Assembly (NCBI GenBank): GCA_029264635.1
Contig: JARIAA010000142.1
Span: 1 to 20,734 of the forward strand
DNA length: 20,734 bases
Source of the DNA: Psychrobacter sp.
GTDB lineage: Bacteria > Pseudomonadota > Gammaproteobacteria > Pseudomonadales > Moraxellaceae
Direction: 5' to 3'
A model generated the notes under the pieces. That model saw nothing but the letters and a program-made list of their open reading frames with translations. It was not told the origin of the DNA and did not search any database. Below are positions 1 through 7,739 of the stretch, in pieces. Numbering within the stretch: the first letter of the stretch is position 1; each line of letters starts with the position of its first letter. The translations under genes were made by a program, and so were the position numbers.

Positions 1-406
1 GGTTGATAGCTCATGGATTTGCTCAACCGCTGCACGTACCGCTTTAATCGATACCGCGCTTAAGATCCATTGGGTTCATGCCCGCAGCAACTGACTTCAT
101 GCCTTCAACCAAGATTGATTGCGCCAATATGGTTGCGGTCGTTGTACCATCGCCCGCCACATCATTGGTACGGCTAGCCACTTCACGCACCAATTGTGCG
201 CCCATATTTTCAAACTTGTTTTCAAGCTCGATTTCTTTGGCAACTGAAACACCATCTTTAGTAATCGTCGGTGCACCGAATGATTTATCGATAACCACGT
301 TACGACCTTTAGGGCCAAGCGTGACTTTTACTGCGTTTGCTAGGACGTTAACACCGTCCATCATTTGTTTACGGGCATCAATGCCAAATTTTACGTCTTT
401 TGCCAT
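1..406 (-). CDS. groEL: Chaperonin GroEL, 5' part, with an apparent +1 frameshift; gene runs off the window
   Basis: This is the N-terminal part of the 60-kDa chaperonin that folds proteins in an ATP-driven double ring with GroES, in the cytoplasm. The first 120 residues match GroEL closely: the nucleotide-binding LGPKG loop is at residues 30-34, Asp51 sits in the TKDG motif, and DGTTT is at 86-90. Directly after residue 120 (Asp) the frame meets a TAA stop at 46-44. If one A of the plus-strand pair 46/47 is removed, the frame continues as normal GroEL (KAVRAAVEQIHELST) to base 1. The break is therefore one extra base, not a true C-terminus. GroEL is normally about 545 residues and essential, so a sequence error is the likeliest cause, unless another intact copy exists. 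A good ribosome binding site (GGAG) lies before the ATG at 406. The gene is the second of the groESL operon, 95 bases after groES. Confidence 0.93.
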
Positions 407-501
407 GTTAAATTACTCCACTATTATAAGTATGAGAATACAATTGAATGATTTAATAATATTGTTATAAATGTACGTAGTTGAAATTGCCCTTTGAGCA
501 A

Positions 502-792
502 TTAACCTTCTAGCACACCCAATACATCAGATTCTTTCATAATCAGTAGTTCTTCGCCGTCAACTTTCACGGTTTGACCAGCATATTGACCGAACAAGAC
601 TTTGTCGCCAGCTTTTACATCTAACGCGCGCGTTTCACCGTTGTCACGAATCTGGCCATTACCCGTTGCAAGCACTTCACCTTGTGATGGCTTTTCTTGT
701 GCTGAACCAGGAAGCAAGATACCGCCAGCAGTTTTAGTTTCTTCTTCTATGCGGCGGACGACAATACGGTCATGTAAAGGACGAATGTTCAT
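502..792 (-). CDS. groES: Co-chaperonin GroES
   Basis: This is the 10-kDa co-chaperonin that caps the GroEL ring and closes the folding chamber. The 96 residues are full length for the family. It starts with the typical [14 protein letters not shown] strand. The GroEL-binding mobile loop is at about residues 16-36, with the GGILLPG segment that docks onto GroEL. The C-terminus ([10 protein letters not shown]) is also typical. The start has a GGAG ribosome binding site about eight bases upstream. It is the first gene of the groESL operon and is preceded by a sigma-32-type promoter at 922-952, so it should be induced by heat shock. Nothing in the protein looks unusual. Confidence 0.97.
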
Positions 793-851
793 CGATATGA
801 CTCCAAAAAGTTGGTTGTTTAAAGTAAGGGTTTATAAAGTTTAACGGTCCC

Positions 852-891
852 AATAACGTCATCTTCAAAAGCGTTTCTTAAAAACGTTATT
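852..891 (-). promoter_or_regulatory. Inverted repeat in the groES leader
   Basis: AATAACGT (852-859) and ACGTTATT (884-891) form an eight-base perfect inverted repeat. Inside it, CGTTT and AAACG could form a smaller alternative hairpin. It lies in the predicted 5' leader of groESL, between the sigma-32 start and the ribosome binding site, and has no T-run, so it is not a terminator. Its role is unknown; mRNA stabilisation or temperature-sensitive structure is possible. Confidence 0.4.
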
Positions 892-921
892 CCAAAGACT
901 AAGCCTTGAGCTTGTTTCAAA

Positions 922-952
922 AAGTGGGGGCAGAGCGCGCAGGCTTCAAGGG
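922..952 (-). promoter_or_regulatory. Sigma-32 (heat-shock) promoter of groESL
   Basis: On the minus strand CCCTTGAA (952-945) is followed, after a 15-base spacer, by CCCCACTT (929-922). This fits the RpoH consensus (CTTGAA, 13-15 bases, CCCCATNT) nearly perfectly. It would start transcription near 914 and give a groES leader of about 120 bases. No CIRCE operator (the HrcA site) was seen, so control is probably by sigma-32 alone. The promoter type is read from the sequence; heat induction is inferred. Confidence 0.85.
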
Positions 953-1244
953 TAAAGCCTAAAAATTTACATGAATAGTGAAGATAATGCGCCAACCTCT
1001 ATTCAATGAGGTAGTTTAATTGACAGGTTTTGCTTATAGCCTGACATTTAGAGTTGTGATTGACGGCAAAATTTTTAATAAAATATGGCGCGGTAAGAAA
1101 GAAATAAAAACCACTATCGCTTGATTTTGCTTTTCTTACTGATATGACAGTTAGTAACTTTGCAGTGCGCGTAGCAACATGAGCTACACTAGCCTAACAT
1201 CTATGTCCATTCGCGCCCTTGAAAATGTAACAACATATGACCAT

Positions 1245-1250
1245 TATAGT
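1245..1250 (+). promoter_or_regulatory. Possible -10 element upstream of the DUF3108 gene
   Basis: TATAGT lies 58 bases before the ATG at 1308. The best -35-like sequence, TTGAAA at 1219-1224, is 20 bases away, longer than the ideal 17, so this call is weak. The rest of 953-1307 holds no gene. A small dyad GTAGC/GCTAC (1171-1187) and AT-rich sequence are all I see there. Confidence 0.3.
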
Positions 1251-1307
1251 ATGTGAGAACACAATGATAACTATAAAAAAACACTATAACTTCATTAAGG
1301 ATCGTCC

Positions 1308-2069
1308 ATGAATATTTCACCAATGAATAAATCCTCTTCTATTAATAATATAAAAAACAGCAAGCATAAACTCCTATCGATGTTGACCACTGGAGCCAGT
1401 ATTGCTGCAATTGGAGCTTTAACAATGACTGCACCGACTCTTGCCAGCGCAAAAACTATTGAACCATCAAGCGCTGATTATAGCTTTACCATTGAGGATA
1501 AATACAAAGGAACCGCCAACCGTACCCTGAGCAAGTCTGGCAATGTGTGGAAATATAACGTAAAAGCTCGCGTCGCAGGCGTCGCTAGTGCCTCACAAAA
1601 TAGTGCTTTTACCATTAGCGGTAATAACGTCAGCCCTACGCAAGCCAGCACGACCTATAAATTATTAGGTATTGGCCGTACCCATAATCTCAATTTTGAT
1701 GCAGGCAGCAAAAAAGTGGTCAGTACCTATAAAGGTAAAACTGCTACTATGGATATGGCGCAGCAAGCCTTTGATGACTTAAGTCTTGAGGTGCAAATTC
1801 GCCAAGATTTGCTAAACGGTAAGTTCTCTGGTAATTACTATATGGCAAAAAAAGATAAAGTTGAAAAAACACCTTTTAAAAAATCTGGCAACACTAAAAT
1901 TACTGTGCCAGCGGGTACGTTTGATACCGTACGCGTCGATCGGGTACATGACGACAATAGTCGTTCGACCAGTTTTTGGCTTGCGCCAAGCTTAGATTAC
2001 TTGCCTGTAAAGGTAAGCCAGATTAACGATGGTAAGAAGATGGACTTAGAATTAACTAAGGTTAATTAA
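1308..2069 (+). CDS. Exported DUF3108 domain-containing protein
   Basis: This protein of 253 residues is predicted to be exported. The N-terminus has a Lys-rich stretch, a hydrophobic core at about residues 24-42, and an ASA-K cleavage site near 47-49, which together make a signal peptide. The mature part is beta-rich and polar and ends with the pattern typical of DUF3108: VPAGTFDTVRV, then FWLAPSLDYLPVKV, then a C-terminal strand. DUF3108 proteins are envelope or periplasmic proteins of unknown molecular function. An AAGGA ribosome binding site lies about eight bases before ATG 1308, which supports this start over the second Met at residue 6. The gene stands alone, divergent from groESL, and ends at a strong terminator. 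The family call is from memory of its C-terminal pattern; no function is implied. Confidence 0.8.
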   Translation: MNISPMNKSSSINNIKNSKHKLLSMLTTGASIAAIGALTMTAPTLASAKTIEPSSADYSFTIEDKYKGTANRTLSKSGNVWKYNVKARVAGVASASQNSAFTISGNNVSPTQASTTYKLLGIGRTHNLNFDAGSKKVVSTYKGKTATMDMAQQAFDDLSLEVQIRQDLLNGKFSGNYYMAKKDKVEKTPFKKSGNTKITVPAGTFDTVRVDRVHDDNSRSTSFWLAPSLDYLPVKVSQINDGKKMDLELTKVN

Positions 2070-2094
2070 GCCGTTTTTCAAATCCAAAAAACAT

Positions 2095-2130
2095 AAAAAA
2101 GCGGTGCTCTAAATGGAGCGCCGCTTTTTT
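2095..2130. terminator. Rho-independent terminator, two-way
   Basis: A six-base A-run, a nine-pair stem (GCGGTGCTC with GAGCGCCGC, including one wobble pair), a short loop and a six-base T-run make a strong terminator on either strand. It lies between the convergent DUF3108 gene and the DUF2069 gene, 25 bases after the former's stop and 31 bases beyond the latter's stop. Confidence 0.9.
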
Positions 2131-2161
2131 ATGGCAATGAGTTTATATGTCAAGGTTTAGG

Positions 2162-2638
2162 CTAACGCGGCGCTTTGACGACATTATTCATCGAGGGCAG
2201 ACGTTTTAACAGAATAAACAGCCAGACATTGATGGTGAGTAGTAGTACAAAATCCAGCAAATATACGGCCAATTCAGCCCAGCTACTCCCGTAAGCGCGC
2301 GTAAACAGCACCACTCCACTTGCACCCAAATAAATCAAGGTAAACATACTGCCGATTAACAAGGCATAAGGGGAGCGCCCGCGTATCATCCATGGTGTCA
2401 AAACAAAAGCTGGCACAAGCCACAATGCTTGCCAAGCAATACCACCGATTATATCAGGACTTTTTGGATTAAAAAAACTGATCAAAATAGGTAACCCAAC
2501 CAATCTATAACCGATCCAAAACAGCCAAGTCAGCATTAGACGTTGACGAATAGGTGCAATAGGTTTTTCAGGCTTGATTAGCTGAGCAGATTTTTTTACT
2601 GTCGCTTGATGCTCACTATTGGGTCGATTGGTAGCCAT
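2162..2638 (-). CDS. DUF2069 family inner-membrane protein
   Basis: This is a small predicted integral membrane protein of 158 residues. After a polar, Lys-rich N-terminal part of about 30 residues there are four hydrophobic segments, near residues 34-56, 66-82, 92-112 and 120-144, ending in a short polar tail. The layout and the WQALWLVP segment fit the DUF2069 family, whose function is unknown. It begins 43 bases after wrbA on the same strand. As far as I recall, DUF2069 genes often lie next to wrbA in Pseudomonas and relatives, so the two are probably co-transcribed. A ribosome-binding AGGAAG lies about 12 bases before the ATG. The membrane topology is read from the sequence; the family name is a recognition without a search. 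Confidence 0.75.
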   Translation of the reverse strand: MATNRPNSEHQATVKKSAQLIKPEKPIAPIRQRLMLTWLFWIGYRLVGLPILISFFNPKSPDIIGGIAWQALWLVPAFVLTPWMIRGRSPYALLIGSMFTLIYLGASGVVLFTRAYGSSWAELAVYLLDFVLLLTINVWLFILLKRLPSMNNVVKAPR

Positions 2639-2681
2639 TAGATACGTTTACTTCCTAGTTGATATGGGCAGGATAAGCAGC

Positions 2682-3299
2682 TTAGCGACTCCAATTAGCT
2701 TGCGATAGCGCTAAGGAGCTAATCGCTAAACGACGACCTTGAGCGATAGCCAGTTCACGCTCATCAGCAGAGACCGTTTGATCATGTAAAGCACCGCTGA
2801 CATGACTTGCGCCATAAGGCGTACCCCCACGCTCAGTCCGATTTAACGCAGCCTCTGCATAGGGTAGCCCCACAATCATCATACCATGATGAATCAATGG
2901 GAACATCATACTTAATAAAGTGGTTTCTTGACCGCCATGCATGGAGCCTGTAGTGGTAAACACGCAAGCTGGCTTGTTTTGTAAATTACCTGCCAACCAA
3001 ATGGTAACCGTATTATCCCAAAAGTATTTCATCGGCGCTGTCATGTTGCCAAAATGGGTCGGACTGCCAAGCGCAAGACCCATACAGTTTTTGAGATCAT
3101 CCATGGTGCAATAAAGATCTCCTTCATCAGGAATAGCAGGCTTACTTGATGTGGTTTCAGGGGCGACAGTGGGCACTGTACGGATACGCGCTGTCATGCC
3201 CGCCTCCTCAATACCTTGAGCGATAGCATATGCTAAGGTCTTAGTCGTACCATGAGTAGAATAATAAAGTACCAAAACATAGGGGCTGGCTTGACTCAT
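2682..3299 (-). CDS. wrbA: NAD(P)H:quinone oxidoreductase, WrbA family flavoprotein
   Basis: WrbA is a tetrameric flavodoxin-like protein that uses FMN and NAD(P)H to reduce quinones by two electrons, which protects against oxidative stress. The FMN phosphate loop (YSTHGTTKT) is near the N-terminus. The family segment GSPTHFGNMTAPMKYFWD and the TGSMHGGQETTLLS motif follow, then GLPYAEAALN. The start is set at ATG 3299 (205 residues) because AAGGA lies ten bases upstream. A TTG six bases earlier, at 3305, is too close to that site. The family is usually about 200 residues, so the gene is complete. It heads a likely two-gene operon with the DUF2069 gene. Confidence 0.92.
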   Translation of the reverse strand: MSQASPYVLVLYYSTHGTTKTLAYAIAQGIEEAGMTARIRTVPTVAPETTSSKPAIPDEGDLYCTMDDLKNCMGLALGSPTHFGNMTAPMKYFWDNTVTIWLAGNLQNKPACVFTTTGSMHGGQETTLLSMMFPLIHHGMMIVGLPYAEAALNRTERGGTPYGASHVSGALHDQTVSADERELAIAQGRRLAISSLALSQANWSR

Positions 3300-3335
3300 T
3301 AGCAAAACGTCCTTAGAAAATAATTAACATTATGG

Positions 3336-3344
3336 AATATAGCA
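3336..3344 (-). promoter_or_regulatory. Possible extended -10 promoter of wrbA
   Basis: On the minus strand TGCTATATT (3344-3336) is an extended -10 element, with no convincing -35 at the right distance. It lies about 37 bases before the wrbA start codon. This is a motif match only. Confidence 0.4.
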
Positions 3345-3563
3345 GTTTTAATAACACGGCAAGCTTAAAAGCTCTACGTGCGTGTCATTGTGAGTGATTT
3401 AGGTAGTATAAGTGATTAGTATGATAGATGGTTGTATACATTATGCCCGAGGCATTCATTGACATGCAAATAAAGCATACCTGATATGATGACAAATAAA
3501 GTTTATAACGGTTATATCATGCATTTTGACACAATTAATTGGCAGATGCTGATAGCACATTTT

Positions 3564-3572
3564 TGTTACACT
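3564..3572 (+). promoter_or_regulatory. Possible extended -10 promoter of the YihY gene
   Basis: TGTTACACT is an extended -10 match 24 bases before ATG 3596, which would give a very short leader. A perfect TTGACA at 3526-3531 lies further upstream but has no good -10 at 16-18 bases. Confidence 0.35.
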
Positions 3573-3595
3573 ATTGTCACTCTTATTCCTGCTAA

Positions 3596-5098
3596 ATGGT
3601 CGCTATGGAAAACCTCTTAAAAAAGATCCCTTTTACACATCAGCACTGGTTTCAGTTTTTGCGTTTTTTAACGCGCCATTTTATTGAAGACAATTGCCAA
3701 CAAAAAGCCGCCTCTCTGACCTACACGACGATGCTATCAATTGTACCCATGTTGACTGTACTGCTGATGATTTTATCTTCGGTTCCAGCGCTCGCTTCTG
3801 TCAGAGCGCAGATTTATGAGGTGATTTATAGCAACTTGCTGCCGCAATCAAGTCTGCAGGTCAGTGAGTATATCAATAGTTTCGCTGAAAAATCGTCCAA
3901 TTTAACTGCGATTGGTGCCATGATTTTATTTGTCACCACCATCTTAACCCTGACAACTATCGAGCGTGCTTTTAACCAGATCTGGCGAGTGGAAGATCGT
4001 TCGGGCGGCATCAAAAGTATGCTGCGTTATTGGACCATCGTCACGTTAGGACCATTGGTCTTAGGTACTGCATTCATTGTCTCTAGTACGGTACAGAGTC
4101 TTAGCTTTTTGAATCGTCAAATTGGTGGTTACGGAATCGATTGGTCTTTTTGGGTACAAATAGTCTCTATTGGCGTCACCTTTGCAGGTTTTATCGGTAT
4201 GTACTGGTTTATTCCTAAAGCTCGCGTACCCGTAAAAAACGCGGCAATTGCTGGAATCATTGTGGCAATCGTTTTTGAATTACTAAAGCATATCTTTGGT
4301 ACGGTAATGAGCAACTTTACCAGCTACGAGGCTATTTATGGCGCGTTTGCTGCTTTACCAATTTTCTTATTATGGATTTATCTGTCATGGAACTTGATCT
4401 TACTTGGGGTAGAGATTAGCTATACGCTTACCATTTTTGAAACCAAAGAGGTCTATCCACGTCATCCGTTATTGAGTCTGCTCGATATGTTAAATGTGGT
4501 TTATAGCAGCCACCTAGAAGGTGACGCGGTCAGTGAACAAGAGCTGCGTAATGTACTAGGTCGTAAAGAGCTACCAAAATGGTACACCTATATTAATTAC
4601 TTAAAAGACAACAAACTGATTACGATGACCGAAGATGATCATTATGTACTTAAAAAAGATCTTAGCAGAATGACGCTATGGGATTTTTATCGTACGCTAC
4701 CTTATCCCCTACCGATCAAAGACGAGCTTGAAGAGATGAAAAGCGAAGATCACCATCCATGGCTGAACCTGTTGGTACGTCGATTTGTCAATACCGAAAA
4801 CTGTGCTAGACAACAGCTCAACTTACCGTTATCTACTATATTTTCTAACAGTCAGCCGCGCAAAAAATCATCGGTTGATGATAAAAAAGAGTCAGGACAA
4901 CACGCTGATCGATACGAAGCCGCCGCTTATGATAAAGACAGTGAATTGATAGGCGATAACCACAACAACGAGATACTAATTCCGAATGATGATATTAAAA
5001 ATAACAAAGAGTCAAACGCTAAAGCCACTGGTAATAACACCGCTAATGGTAGGGAAAATATTATTACTGAAGCGGATAACCCGCAAGCAAAAAGGTAA
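3596..5098 (+). CDS. YihY/BrkB family inner-membrane protein with a long polar C-terminal tail
   Basis: This polytopic membrane protein belongs to the YihY/BrkB (UPF0761) family, whose function is unsettled. The old 'ribonuclease BN' name is an error of assignment. The N-terminal 290 residues carry the family signature AASLTYTTMLSIVPMLTVLL and the segment LTTIERAFNQIWRVE, and contain about six membrane spans. Residues 295-400 form a soluble helical domain seen in longer gammaproteobacterial members. Residues 415-500 are very polar (Lys, Asp, Asn, Ser), without a recognisable fold, and probably disordered. No clear ribosome binding site precedes ATG 3596; a second ATG at 3605 is an equal choice. 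The next gene starts 73 bases downstream, so the two may be co-transcribed. Confidence 0.88.
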   Translation: MVAMENLLKKIPFTHQHWFQFLRFLTRHFIEDNCQQKAASLTYTTMLSIVPMLTVLLMILSSVPALASVRAQIYEVIYSNLLPQSSLQVSEYINSFAEKSSNLTAIGAMILFVTTILTLTTIERAFNQIWRVEDRSGGIKSMLRYWTIVTLGPLVLGTAFIVSSTVQSLSFLNRQIGGYGIDWSFWVQIVSIGVTFAGFIGMYWFIPKARVPVKNAAIAGIIVAIVFELLKHIFGTVMSNFTSYEAIYGAFAALPIFLLWIYLSWNLILLGVEISYTLTIFETKEVYPRHPLLSLLDMLNVVYSSHLEGDAVSEQELRNVLGRKELPKWYTYINYLKDNKLITMTEDDHYVLKKDLSRMTLWDFYRTLPYPLPIKDELEEMKSEDHHPWLNLLVRRFVNTENCARQQLNLPLSTIFSNSQPRKKSSVDDKKESGQHADRYEAAAYDKDSELIGDNHNNEILIPNDDIKNNKESNAKATGNNTANGRENIITEADNPQAKR

Positions 5099-5106
5099 AG
5101 AATAAC

Positions 5107-5151
5107 CTCTTATTCACGTATTATTTAAATAAGAGTATTATCGAATAAGAG
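5107..5151 (+). repeat. Inverted repeat with a duplicated right arm
   Basis: CTCTTATT (5107-5114) can pair with AATAAGAG at 5128-5135 or with a second exact copy at 5144-5151. The stem is AT-rich with no T-run, so it is unlikely to be a good terminator. It lies between the YihY and DUF2254 genes and could form two exclusive hairpins. Confidence 0.35.
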
Positions 5152-5171
5152 CAATATTTTATCCAAAAATT

Positions 5172-6821
5172 ATGACAGACAACTTGGAGCCTATGGCAGT
5201 GACTGACGATACAAAACGCACGCTGCCTAAACGTTTGATAACAGTTAGCCTGTCTTGGTTACAGCGGTTTGCCCAGTTATGGTCGCGACAGACATTAGCA
5301 GATTTACCTGACCGTATCAAAAATCTGTGGCAACAGCTGCTTGGCTCTTATTGGTTCATTCCAACAACTTGTGTGCTAGCAGGCATACTCTTAGCGCCTT
5401 TATTCATCTATATCGACCAGCAGTTTGATCGGGCGACTATCAAAGATATTAGGTTTGCGTTTACGGGTGACGATGCTTCAGCAAGATCGATTATGACGAC
5501 CATTGCAGGCGCAGTATTAGGGGTCGCTGGTACAACCTTTTCGATTACCATCGCTGTCCTTTCGATGGCGTCATCACAGTTTGGTCCAAGGCTGCTGCGC
5601 AACTTTTTGACTGATACCTCAAACCAGTTCGTACTTGGCGCGTTTATCGGTACGTTTAGCTACAGCTTATTGGTATTAAAAGCCATTCATAAATATGACG
5701 TAGGCTCTGGTGTACCACAGCTGTCAGTCACCTTTGCTATCATAATGGCGGTCATTTGCGCCTTGTTACTGGTGTATTTTATACAACATATGGTACACGC
5801 TATCCAAGCATCGCACGTCATTCAAGGCGCCAATAACGATGCTCTTGCAAACATTCATTATTGGTATAGCGACCATTGTGAGATTGAGCACCAGCGTAAT
5901 GTGGCTCACAACAGTGATATTGAGCAGCATCATTTCTGGCGCATGGTGCCAATGCATGCGCCAAGCTCAGGTTATTTGCAGCATATCTTTTTTGAAACCC
6001 TTGTCAACCTAGCCAAGGATTATGGGGGCGTGGTACGACTACATACCAAGCTTGGCAGTTTTGTCACGGACAAAAACATCATAGGCTATTTTTATCAGCG
6101 CCCAGCCGAGCACGAGAGTTATTTGCAAAAAACCAAAACCTCATATTTAGCCGTTATGCCGCGCATGCCTGATGGCCTATTCTGGCAACGCTTGGCCAAA
6201 TGCCTGCATTTTGAGCGTCAGACAGCCTACTCAGATGATATTGCCTCAAGTTTAGGACAGGTCACAGAGATCGCTGTACGTGCTTTATCGCCTGGGACTA
6301 ATGACCCTAAGACAGCAGTCAACTGTGTACAGTCTTTGACTATTTGTTTAAGTCATATGATGCAGCGGCAGCCACCGAGTCCCTACTATTTTTATACACC
6401 ACCGCATGATAACGATCAATCTGACATCACCGTCAACCAGCCGCGAATAGCAATTTTGGCGCTGATTACTACAACTCCACAAATATCAGACTTTATTGAT
6501 ATGTCGCTGGGTGAAATACGGCGTTATGCGACTGCTGATTTGATGGTCTTAAAAGCGCTTTGTCAGGCGATAACGGATTTAAATTATGCGCGAGTAGATG
6601 CTAGCCAGCGGCAGATACTGTTGCATGAGCTTGCTTTAATTGAGCGCGCAGGACAGGAAAACCTTGGTTATGAAGAGTTGGTAAAAGATTTGCAAGCAAT
6701 GTGTGAGCAGGCGCGGCAGTTCATTCACAGTGATGACGCCTGGCATCAACACTTTGAATATATGAGTGAGTTCAACGCGCAGATTCATCAACGCTTACAG
6801 ACACCATCAAGCTGGTTATAG
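5172..6821 (+). CDS. DUF2254 domain-containing membrane protein
   Basis: This predicted inner-membrane protein of 549 residues matches the DUF2254 family, whose function is unknown. A polar N-terminal region of about 55 residues is followed by hydrophobic segments near residues 61-82, 112-140, 152-172 and 182-208. A conserved stretch within them is SMASSQFGPRLLRNFLTD, a hallmark of the family. After residue 210 the protein is soluble and mixed alpha/beta, including ALSPGTNDPKTA, another segment I associate with this family. There is no clear ribosome binding site before ATG 5172. ATG 5193 has GGAG only three bases upstream, too close to be convincing, so the start is uncertain by seven codons. 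It lies between the YihY gene and the antiporter on the same strand. Confidence 0.82.
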   Translation: MTDNLEPMAVTDDTKRTLPKRLITVSLSWLQRFAQLWSRQTLADLPDRIKNLWQQLLGSYWFIPTTCVLAGILLAPLFIYIDQQFDRATIKDIRFAFTGDDASARSIMTTIAGAVLGVAGTTFSITIAVLSMASSQFGPRLLRNFLTDTSNQFVLGAFIGTFSYSLLVLKAIHKYDVGSGVPQLSVTFAIIMAVICALLLVYFIQHMVHAIQASHVIQGANNDALANIHYWYSDHCEIEHQRNVAHNSDIEQHHFWRMVPMHAPSSGYLQHIFFETLVNLAKDYGGVVRLHTKLGSFVTDKNIIGYFYQRPAEHESYLQKTKTSYLAVMPRMPDGLFWQRLAKCLHFERQTAYSDDIASSLGQVTEIAVRALSPGTNDPKTAVNCVQSLTICLSHMMQRQPPSPYYFYTPPHDNDQSDITVNQPRIAILALITTTPQISDFIDMSLGEIRRYATADLMVLKALCQAITDLNYARVDASQRQILLHELALIERAGQENLGYEELVKDLQAMCEQARQFIHSDDAWHQHFEYMSEFNAQIHQRLQTPSSWL

Positions 6822-7007
6822 AACATATTAAATAAAAGTGTCATATATTTTATTAGCCTCGCTGTAATATTTTTAGAATGAATGTTTTATATTATTCTCG
6901 TTAAACCTATAAGCATGGATGTTATTTATCAGCGATAATAACAAAATCTGCACCGTATATACTCCAAGCAGCCGCTAGCCTTACGACAATTTTTTATATT
7001 ATTTGAG

Positions 7008-7739
7008 ATGACTATCATGGCAAACGCGTCCAGCTTGACTATTCTTGAAATTAGCGCCATCTTTTTGTCAATCACCGCTTTATTGACTTACGTCAACCAA
7101 CGTTTTATTGGTTTACCGACCACAATTGGTGTGATGGTCATCTCTATCGTTTTATCCATGATAGCGATATTTTTAGGGTTTTTAGGCTTTGATCAGCTTA
7201 TTGATTATGAAGTGAGCTTACTAAATCGATTAGACTTCACTGAAGTTTTGCTTGATGGCATGCTCTCTATGCTGCTATTTGCTGGCGCTTTACACGTCAA
7301 TATTGGCGATTTAAAACGTTATAGGCTACCTATTGGCATCCTTGCTTGTATCGGTACGATTGTATCAGCCGTACTGATCGCTACCGCGCTTTACTTCATG
7401 CTACCGCTCCTAGACTTTGGCATACCTTTTATTTGGTGTTTGTTATTCGGTGCGTTGATTTCACCGACGGATCCCATTGCCGTCATGGGCATTCTGGCAT
7501 CAGCAGGTGCACCGAAGAGCATTGAAACAGTGATTGCTGGTGAGTCGCTATTTAATGACGGCATTGGAGTTGTCATATTCGTCTTATTGCTTGGAATTTT
7601 ATCCAGCGGTGATATTCCAACAGCCAATTATGTCGCTCATACCCTAGCAGTTGAAGCTGGGGGCGGTATTATTTTTGGCTTAGGACTTGGAGCTATTTTG
7701 TATTATTTACTAAAAAGTATTGATAGCTATCAAGAATAG
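7008..7739 (+). CDS. Na+/H+ antiporter (CPA1 family), N-terminal part, cut by an in-frame TAG
   Basis: These 243 residues are the first half of a CPA1-type sodium:proton antiporter, which exchanges Na+ for H+ across the inner membrane. Seven or so membrane spans are visible. The conserved ion-transport motifs are present: PTDPIAVMGIL in the middle and GESLFNDGIGVV soon after, with the Asp residues expected to bind the cation. The frame stops at TAG 7737-7739 inside the segment SIDSYQE, where family members usually continue as a stretch like YQVEV-LTLA. The next reading frame continues in exactly the same phase, so a single base change is enough to explain the break. The start could be ATG 7008 or ATG 7017; neither has a strong ribosome binding site. 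See the entry at 7740 for the second half. Confidence 0.85.
   Translation: MTIMANASSLTILEISAIFLSITALLTYVNQRFIGLPTTIGVMVISIVLSMIAIFLGFLGFDQLIDYEVSLLNRLDFTEVLLDGMLSMLLFAGALHVNIGDLKRYRLPIGILACIGTIVSAVLIATALYFMLPLLDFGIPFIWCLLFGALISPTDPIAVMGILASAGAPKSIETVIAGESLFNDGIGVVIFVLLLGILSSGDIPTANYVAHTLAVEAGGGIIFGLGLGAILYYLLKSIDSYQE

Noticed and set aside
78..470. Open frame on the plus strand across groEL
   Set aside because: It is the antisense shadow of groEL and has no ribosome binding site or family pattern.
602..844. Open frame on the plus strand across groES
   Set aside because: Antisense shadow of groES; composition unlike a real protein.
1020..1025. Perfect TTGACA as a -35 element for the DUF3108 gene
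   Set aside because: No -10-like sequence 16-18 bases later, and it lies almost 290 bases before the gene.
3526..3531. TTGACA as a -35 element for the YihY gene
   Set aside because: The sequence 16-18 bases downstream is a poor -10; the extended -10 at 3564 is better.
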